Below are positions 59,630 through 64,000 of a DNA stretch of 64,000 nucleotides, one piece after another; positions within the stretch are counted from its first letter, which is position 1, and each line of letters opens with the position of its first letter. Made by a program: the position numbers and the translations under genes. Source of the stretch: Nocardioides humilatus (GTDB lineage: Bacteria > Actinomycetota > Actinomycetes > Propionibacteriales > Nocardioidaceae); assembly GCF_008373755.1 (NCBI RefSeq), contig NZ_VUJV01000004.1, forward strand, positions 62,001 through 126,000, written 5' to 3'. Under the pieces are notes generated by a model. It saw only the letters and a program-made list of their open reading frames with translations, was not told where the DNA came from and ran no database searches.

Positions 59630-60829
59630 TCAGACGGGGTGGCCGCGCACCACGACCGCCTCGGTCTCGCCGAGGGCCGAGGCGTCGGCGGCGACGTCGC
59701 CGCGAACGACGAGGAGATCGGCGTCGTAGCCGACGGCCAGCCGTCCGGTGACGTCACCGACCCCGCACGCGTCCGCAGCGCCGGAGGTGCCGGCGGCGAG
59801 CGCTTCCTCGACCGGCCAGCCTGCGCGGACCAGGTCGGCGATGGCGATCCACTCGTTGCCGTGGGCCTTGAGCGGCATCGCGCCCGAGTCGACCCCGGGG
59901 ACGACACGGATCCCGTGGGCGCGCAGCCGGGCGGCGGTCTCGAAGCCGCGCGCCAGCATCGAACCGAAGTCCATCCCCGTCTTCGCCATGACCTCCAGCG
60001 CCTGCGGCGGCGGAGGCGGCATGAAAGCGAGCAGCGACTGGTCGAAGCCCATCGTCGGGTCGACCATGATCCCGGCCGCAGCGACCCGGTCGAGGAGGTC
60101 GTCGGAGATGACGCTCCCGTCCTCCGAGATACCGCTGAAGTGCTCGATGCAGTCGACCCCAGCAGCGAGCGCCGCCTCGATCCCCCGGATCGAGTGCGCG
60201 TGGGCGAGCACCTGAAGACCGACCGCGTGCGCCGCCTCGACGACGATCGCCAGATCGGTCGCCTCGTACTGCACGCCGAACATGTCGGTGCCCACCGTGA
60301 GGAAGCCGCCGCTCGCCATCACCTTGATGACGTCGACGCCGCGCTCGTGGTGCTCGGCCACAGCGGCGCGCAGGGCGTCGGCGCCGTCGGCCTGACTGCC
60401 GAGGAAGTGACAGTGTCCGCCCGTGGTCGTGATCGGCGGGCCGGCGGCGATGATCCTCGGCTGTCCCGGCGTGCGCCGGTCTCGGAAGGCGAGCGTGCGA
60501 TAGTCGCAGTCGCCGAGGTCACGCACGGTCGTCACGCCCTTGGCGGCCTGGGCGGCCAGCGTCTTCTCGATCGCCGCGTCGATCTCCTCGGGCGACATCC
60601 CCTCGACCCGCTCGAGCGAACCCGGACTGCCGTCGGCGACCAGGTGGACGTGGGCGTCCACGAGCCCGGGCAGCAGCGTGCCGTCGTACGACGTGACGGC
60701 GCAGCCGTCCGGGACGGCGAAGTCGTGGGCCTCGACCCCGACGATCTTCTCCCCCTCGACCAGGACCGTCGCACCGCCGAGGAGGAAGCGGGTGCCGTCG
60801 AATGCCTGCGGAGCTCTCAGCGCGAACAC
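59630..60829 (-). CDS. metal-dependent amidohydrolase
   Basis: A 399-residue amidohydrolase superfamily enzyme, imidazolonepropionase/prolidase (Xaa-Pro dipeptidase) subgroup. Metal ligands: DAHVHL HxH, the Lys in VDVIKVMASGG, His in LQVLAHAHS, His in CIEHFSG, and Asp in VVPGVDSGAM. The GTG at 60829 (FALRAPQAFDGTRFLLGG) is the likely start; the longer open frame to 60928 is unlike the family. Likely cleaves a dipeptide or cyclic amide. It lies 28 nt downstream of nothing obvious and is separated by 141 nt from the phosphofructokinase gene. Confidence 0.9.
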   Translation of the reverse strand: MFALRAPQAFDGTRFLLGGATVLVEGEKIVGVEAHDFAVPDGCAVTSYDGTLLPGLVDAHVHLVADGSPGSLERVEGMSPEEIDAAIEKTLAAQAAKGVTTVRDLGDCDYRTLAFRDRRTPGQPRIIAAGPPITTTGGHCHFLGSQADGADALRAAVAEHHERGVDVIKVMASGGFLTVGTDMFGVQYEATDLAIVVEAAHAVGLQVLAHAHSIRGIEAALAAGVDCIEHFSGISEDGSVISDDLLDRVAAAGIMVDPTMGFDQSLLAFMPPPPPQALEVMAKTGMDFGSMLARGFETAARLRAHGIRVVPGVDSGAMPLKAHGNEWIAIADLVRAGWPVEEALAAGTSGAADACGVGDVTGRLAVGYDADLLVVRGDVAADASALGETEAVVVRGHPV

Positions 60830-60970
60830 GGGATGAGTCTCACGCGCGCGGGGACGACTGTCATCAGCCAACCGAAGGCATTGCTGGATTGGCCGAGCGC
60901 GTCTCCAGCGACAGCATGGAGCAAGCAAGCTTGCGCCGGGTCGCTTCCCGCCGCGCTGCCGGCTGACAGA

Positions 60971-61999
60971 TCAGCCGAAGAAGACCTGCGCCTCGGCGTA
61001 CTCCTCGGGGCTGACCACCTTGAGCTCGCCGGTGCCCTCAGCGAGCGGCACCCGCACGATGTCCTTGCCGCGCAGCGCGACCATCACGCCGAAGTCGCCG
61101 TCAGCGACCGCCCCGATCGCCTGCAGTCCGAAGCGCGTGGCCAGCCACCGGTCGAAGGCGGTCGGGGTGCCGCCCCGCTGCACGTGACCGAGTACGACGG
61201 CCCGCGCCTCCGCCCCGGTGCGGTCCTCGATCTCCTTGGCCAGTCGGTCGCCGATGCCGCCGAGGCGCACGTGACCGAAGGCGTCGACCTCGCCGCTCTG
61301 CAACGTCATGCCCGTGCCGTCGCGCGGGACCGCGCCCTCGGAGACGACCAGGATCGGGGCGTACTTCGACCCGAAGCGCCGCTGCACCAGCGAGCACACC
61401 TCGTCGATGTCGAACGGCTGCTCGGGGATCAGCACGATGCTCGCGCCGCCGGCGATGCCGGAGTGCAGGGCGATCCAGCCGGCGTGCCTGCCCATCACCT
61501 CGACGACGAGGACCCGGTGGTGGGACTCGGCAGTGGTGTGGAGCCGGTCGATGGCCTCGGTCGCGATGTTGACCGCGGTGTCGAAGCCGAAGGTGAAGTC
61601 GGTGCCGGACAGGTCGTTGTCGATCGTCTTCGGCACCCCGACGACGTTGACGCCGAGGTCGGCGAGCTTGGTGGCGACGCCGAGGGTGTCCTCGCCGCCG
61701 ATGGCGATCAGGGCGTCGACGCCGGTCGCGGCCAGGTTGTCCTTGATCCGCTGGACGCCGTCGTCGAGCTTGAACGGGTTGGTCCGCGACGAGCCGAGGA
61801 TCGTGCCGCCGCGCGGCAGGATGCCGCGGCACTCCTCGATGCCGAGCGGCATCGTGACGCCCTCGAGCGGCCCTCGCCAGCCGTCACGGAACCCGACGAA
61901 CTCGAAACCGTGCTCCTTGACGCCCTTGCGCACGACCGCCCGGATCACGGCGTTGAGCCCGGGGCAATCACCCCCGCCGGTCAGCACTCCTACCCGCAT
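60971..61999 (-). CDS. pfkA: 6-phosphofructokinase with PPi-type active-site residues
   Basis: Phosphofructokinase of 342 residues, group A/III. MRVGVLTGGGDCPGLNAVIR (1-20) is the donor-binding loop; IGGEDTLGVATKLA at 100-113 and VPKTIDNDLSGTDFTFGFDTAV at 122-143 hold the catalytic residues; EVMGRHAGWIALHSGIAGGA near 167-186 and GHVQRGGTPTAFDRWLATR near 270-288 complete the site. Asp104 and Lys124 occupy the positions that are Gly in ATP enzymes, as in pyrophosphate-dependent enzymes. ATG 61999 has GGGAGGGGAGC upstream. Confidence 0.93.
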   Translation of the reverse strand: MRVGVLTGGGDCPGLNAVIRAVVRKGVKEHGFEFVGFRDGWRGPLEGVTMPLGIEECRGILPRGGTILGSSRTNPFKLDDGVQRIKDNLAATGVDALIAIGGEDTLGVATKLADLGVNVVGVPKTIDNDLSGTDFTFGFDTAVNIATEAIDRLHTTAESHHRVLVVEVMGRHAGWIALHSGIAGGASIVLIPEQPFDIDEVCSLVQRRFGSKYAPILVVSEGAVPRDGTGMTLQSGEVDAFGHVRLGGIGDRLAKEIEDRTGAEARAVVLGHVQRGGTPTAFDRWLATRFGLQAIGAVADGDFGVMVALRGKDIVRVPLAEGTGELKVVSPEEYAEAQVFFG

Positions 62000-62054
62000 C
62001 AGGCTGCTCCCCTCCCGTTTGGATCGTTCCAGCGTCGAGCCTACTGCCGCCGCT

Positions 62055-62087
62055 GGTTGAGGTGCGAGCGAAGCGAGCCTCGAAACC
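62055..62087. repeat. REP-like element GGTTGAGG...CCTCGAAACC
   Basis: GGTTGAGG (62055-62062), GCGAGCGAAGCGAG in the centre and CCTCGAAACC (62078-62087) form an imperfect hairpin of the class common in Nocardioides intergenic regions. It lies between the divergent phosphofructokinase and DUF1028 genes; a GGTTGAGG fragment also occurs at 49056. Confidence 0.7.
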
Positions 62088-62102
62088 GCGGCACCCGGTC
62101 AG

Positions 62103-62108
62103 TAGCGT
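62103..62108 (+). promoter_or_regulatory. -10 box TAGCGT, leaderless promoter of the DUF1028 gene
   Basis: TAGCGT is 6 nt before the ATG at 62115, with no ribosome binding site between them. Confidence 0.4.
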
Positions 62109-62114
62109 CAGACC

Positions 62115-62942
62115 ATGACGTTCTCGATCGTGGCCCGGTCCGCCGACGGAGAGTCGTGGGGTGTGGCCGTCGCGTCCAAGTTCCTCGCGGTGGGATCGGC
62201 CGTTCCGGCGGCCGTCGCCGGCGTCGGCGCCGTCGCCACGCAGGCCTATGCCAATGTCGCCTACAAGGGCCTCGCCCTGTCCCACCTCGACGAGGGCGCG
62301 ACCGCGTCGGTCGCCCTGCAGCGTCTGGTGGAGGAGGACGAGGGCCGCGACCACCGGCAGGTCGGCATCGTCGACCTGGACGGCGGCGCGGCGACCTACA
62401 CCGGATCTGCCTGCCTGGACTGGGCGGGTGGCCTCACCGGCGACGGCTTCGCGGTGCAGGGCAACATCCTGACCGGCCCCGAGGTCGTCGAGGCGATGCG
62501 CGACGCCTTCGAGCAGAGCGACCCGGAGGCCCCGCTCGCCCGGCGGCTTCTGGCGGCTCTGGCTGCCGGCGATGCCGCGGGCGGCGACAGCCGCGGGCGC
62601 CAGTCGGCCGCTCTCCTGGTGGTCAAGGAAGGCGCCGGCTACGGCGGGTTCGACGACGTCGCGGTCGACCTGCGCATCGACGACCACGAGGACCCGGTGC
62701 CCGAGCTCGAGCGACTGCTCGGCCTGCACGACGCTCTCAGCCCCGACGTGCCCGAGGACGAGCGCGTGCCGGAGACGCCCGAGCTGGCGGCCGAGCTCGA
62801 CGGCCGCGCCCAGTCACTCGGCCATCTCCATTTCGCCGCGTGGTTGGGCACCAACAACCTCGAGGCCTACGGCGGTGAGGGCTGGACCGCCACTCAGGTC
62901 ATCGAACAGCTGCGCGACGCGACACCCGACTGGTCGGCCTAG
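62115..62942 (+). CDS. DUF1028 domain protein
   Basis: A 275-residue DUF1028 (Ntn-hydrolase-like) protein. The family signature FSIVARSADGESWGVAVASKFLAVGSAVP is at 3-31, followed by GVGAVATQAYANVAYKGLAL, QVGIVDLDGGAATYTGSACLDWAGG near 83-107, and GFAVQGNILTGPEVVEAM. The C-terminal about 70 residues are an extra domain similar to peptidoglycan-binding or DUF2891-type tails. Function uncertain. Convergent with the coiled-coil gene, overlapping by 4 nt. Confidence 0.9.
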   Translation: MTFSIVARSADGESWGVAVASKFLAVGSAVPAAVAGVGAVATQAYANVAYKGLALSHLDEGATASVALQRLVEEDEGRDHRQVGIVDLDGGAATYTGSACLDWAGGLTGDGFAVQGNILTGPEVVEAMRDAFEQSDPEAPLARRLLAALAAGDAAGGDSRGRQSAALLVVKEGAGYGGFDDVAVDLRIDDHEDPVPELERLLGLHDALSPDVPEDERVPETPELAAELDGRAQSLGHLHFAAWLGTNNLEAYGGEGWTATQVIEQLRDATPDWSA

Positions 62943-63829
62943 CCCAGCCTGTCGAGCGCCGCCTGGGCCTGGTCACGGTCCTTGGTGGCGGTCCGCAGCG
63001 CGGCGCCCGCCTCGTCGCGGACGTCCTCGGCGTCACCGAGCTCGTCGTCGACCTCGTCGAGCTCCCCCTCGAGATCGGCGACCCGGCGCCGGAGCTCCTC
63101 GACCTCGGCCTGGAGCTGGAGCGACCTCGCCGACAACCGGTCGACGTCCGCCTGGGCGTCAGCCTGCGCGCCGACCGCCTCGTCGTAGGAGGTGGTCGCC
63201 TGGTCGAGCCGTTCCTCGGCTGCCGCTCGCACCTTGGCGTCGCGGTCGGGGTCGGGCACCACCCGCAGGTCGGGCGGTCCGGGCGCCGGGGCCTCGCGGG
63301 CCGGCGCGGCGAAACCGAGCGCCTCCGGGACAGCGAGCGCCGCAGCGAGGGCTGCTTCACCGACCGGGTCGACCCCATTGGTCTGGAGGGGACCGACGAG
63401 CAGGCCGCTGCGCACCGCACGTCCGCACTCCTCGTCGATCATCGCCGCGGTGAGCGTGGCCTCGACCTGGTCGGCCACCGCCTGCGTGACCTTCAGCCCC
63501 GCCTCGGCTGCGAGCGACCGCGCCTGCTGCGTGACGGCAGCCGTGACCTGCCGGCGCTGCTTGGTCAGGGCCCGCAGCTCGCCGGCCGACATGGCCGCCT
63601 GGGCGTCGCGCAGAGCGGCCCCGACGCTCAGCAGCTGGTCGACCTGGTCGGTCTCACGTCGTACGAGCAGGTTGACGACCCACGCCGCGATCCCCGGCCG
63701 CTTCAGCGCCTTCACCGGAGCGGCGAGGTCGGTGCCCTTCAGCTCCTTCGCCCGCGCGTCGCGCGCCGCGGTGAAGTCGCCCGGCGCGAGCGCGTAGAGC
63801 TCGTCGGCGATCTCGAGCAGGTCACTCAT
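62939..63829 (-). CDS. coiled-coil protein of unknown function
   Basis: A 296-residue protein. The N-terminal half is helical with a recognisable actinobacterial motif (MSDLLEIADELYALAPGDFTAARDARAKELKG, KRPGIAAWVVNLLVR); the middle is Ala/Pro-rich and the last about 85 residues form a long coiled coil (SARSLQLQAEVEELRRRVADLEGELDEVDDELGDAEDV). No enzymatic motif seen. Homologues are common hypothetical proteins in Nocardioides-like genomes. Its ATG overlaps the end of the upstream LuxR-type gene by 8 nt, so it belongs to that operon. Confidence 0.8.
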   Translation of the reverse strand: MSDLLEIADELYALAPGDFTAARDARAKELKGTDLAAPVKALKRPGIAAWVVNLLVRRETDQVDQLLSVGAALRDAQAAMSAGELRALTKQRRQVTAAVTQQARSLAAEAGLKVTQAVADQVEATLTAAMIDEECGRAVRSGLLVGPLQTNGVDPVGEAALAAALAVPEALGFAAPAREAPAPGPPDLRVVPDPDRDAKVRAAAEERLDQATTSYDEAVGAQADAQADVDRLSARSLQLQAEVEELRRRVADLEGELDEVDDELGDAEDVRDEAGAALRTATKDRDQAQAALDRLG

Positions 63830-64000
63830 CGTCGAGCCCCTGCTCGATGGCGTAACGGGTCAGCTCGACCCGGTTGTGCAGCTGGAGCTTGCGCAGGGTG
63901 TTCTGCACGTGGTTCTGGACCGTGCGGTGCGACAGGACCAGGCGCTCGGCGATCTGCTTGTAGGACAGACCCTTCGCGACCATCTTGAGCACCTCGGTCT
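63822..64000 (-). CDS. LuxR-type response regulator, C-terminal part only
   Basis: The 3' end of a gene entering from the right edge. The 58 visible codons encode a LuxR/FixJ helix-turn-helix: EVLKMVAKGLSYKQIAERL, LSHRTVQNHVQNTLRKL and QLHNRVELTRYAIEQGLDDE. This is the DNA-binding domain of NarL-type response regulators; the receiver domain lies outside the window. It overlaps the coiled-coil gene by 8 nt. Confidence 0.9.
   Translation of the reverse strand, partial: TEVLKMVAKGLSYKQIAERLVLSHRTVQNHVQNTLRKLQLHNRVELTRYAIEQGLDDE

Noticed and set aside
60925-60934. Palindrome GCAAGCTTGC upstream of the amidohydrolase gene
   Set aside because: A 10-bp perfect palindrome with no repeats nearby and no fit to a known operator; too short to support a claim.
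59639-62878. 1079-codon plus-strand frame opposite the amidohydrolase and phosphofructokinase
   Set aside because: Antisense shadow; in its last part it also runs through the DUF1028 gene in a different frame.
1-64000. tRNA, rRNA, CRISPR or insertion-sequence features
   Set aside because: No T-loop GTTCGA-type motif in a cloverleaf context (the only notable GTTCGA is the LexA box), no spaced direct repeats and no transposase-like frames were seen.

Overview
The window is a very GC-rich actinobacterial chromosome segment, most likely from Nocardioides or a close Nocardioidaceae relative. The evidence is the GC-rich codon use, GTG/TTG starts, a dcw cluster with sepF, yggT and divIVA (wag31) and without ftsA, a PASTA kinase divergent from an Rv2175c-like gene, a 13E12-type DUF222/HNH gene, and GGTTGAGG / TATCGAGAC REP-like repeats. 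I found no rRNA, tRNA, CRISPR array, insertion sequence or prophage. It is mostly ordinary chromosome, with small accessory patches at about 2.1-3.7, 41.6-43, 48.7-54 and 62 kb.

Layout. 1-3.0 kb, plus strand: partial alpha/beta hydrolase, LON-domain protein, YbaK-type deacylase, and a secreted-protein/small-membrane-protein pair behind a long hairpin. 3.0-29.4 kb, minus strand: an almost uninterrupted block which, in transcription order, runs mraZ, a 57-residue membrane protein, rsmH, ftsL-like, ftsI, murE, murF, mraY, murD, ftsW, murG, murC, ftsQ, ftsZ, pgeF, yggS, sepF, yggT, divIVA, a DksA/TraR protein with a long Lys/Ala/Pro tail, lspA, an RluA synthase, a GNAT enzyme, dnaE and a membrane protein. 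This makes lipid II precursors (MurC-G, MraY), flips and polymerises them at the septum (FtsW/FtsI/FtsQ/FtsL), and positions the Z-ring and growth pole (FtsZ, SepF, DivIVA). Four tandem decamers before mraZ are a textbook MraZ operator, and a 12-bp inverted repeat encloses the leader between mraZ and the next gene.

29.5-34.2 kb, plus: MoxR, DUF58 and TgpA-type transglutaminase operon. 34.2-37.7 kb, minus: DUF3040 protein, then dinB, a methyltransferase and a SAV_6107-type HEPN protein behind a perfect LexA (SOS) palindrome, then a membrane protein. 37.8-41.6 kb: second YbaK protein, FAD oxidoreductase, and divergent metF and polyprenyl synthase. 41.6-45.1 kb: barstar, secreted RNase Sa-like ribonuclease and Rv2175c-like regulator on minus, divergent from the PASTA kinase. 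45.1-48.8 kb, plus: DMT transporter, SRPBCC protein, type I DAHP synthase, zinc-ribbon/discoidin membrane protein. 48.7-55 kb: DUF222/HNH gene between two direct REP copies, two divergent secreted proteins of the same design, a tiny acidic protein, a lipoprotein, a DUF2235 hydrolase. 55-64 kb: threonine aldolase, cupredoxin, class II DAHP synthase, APC permease, amidohydrolase, phosphofructokinase with PPi-type residues, DUF1028 protein, coiled-coil protein, and the end of a LuxR-type regulator.

Most interesting points: the SOS-box HEPN/methyltransferase/dinB cluster, the structured mra leader and its unlisted small gene, the ribonuclease-barstar pair, and the histone-like tail on the DksA protein. 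At many genes a TAnnnT hexamer sits only 6-8 nt before the start codon, which predicts leaderless mRNAs. Domain calls are by eye from family motifs; no database search was run.
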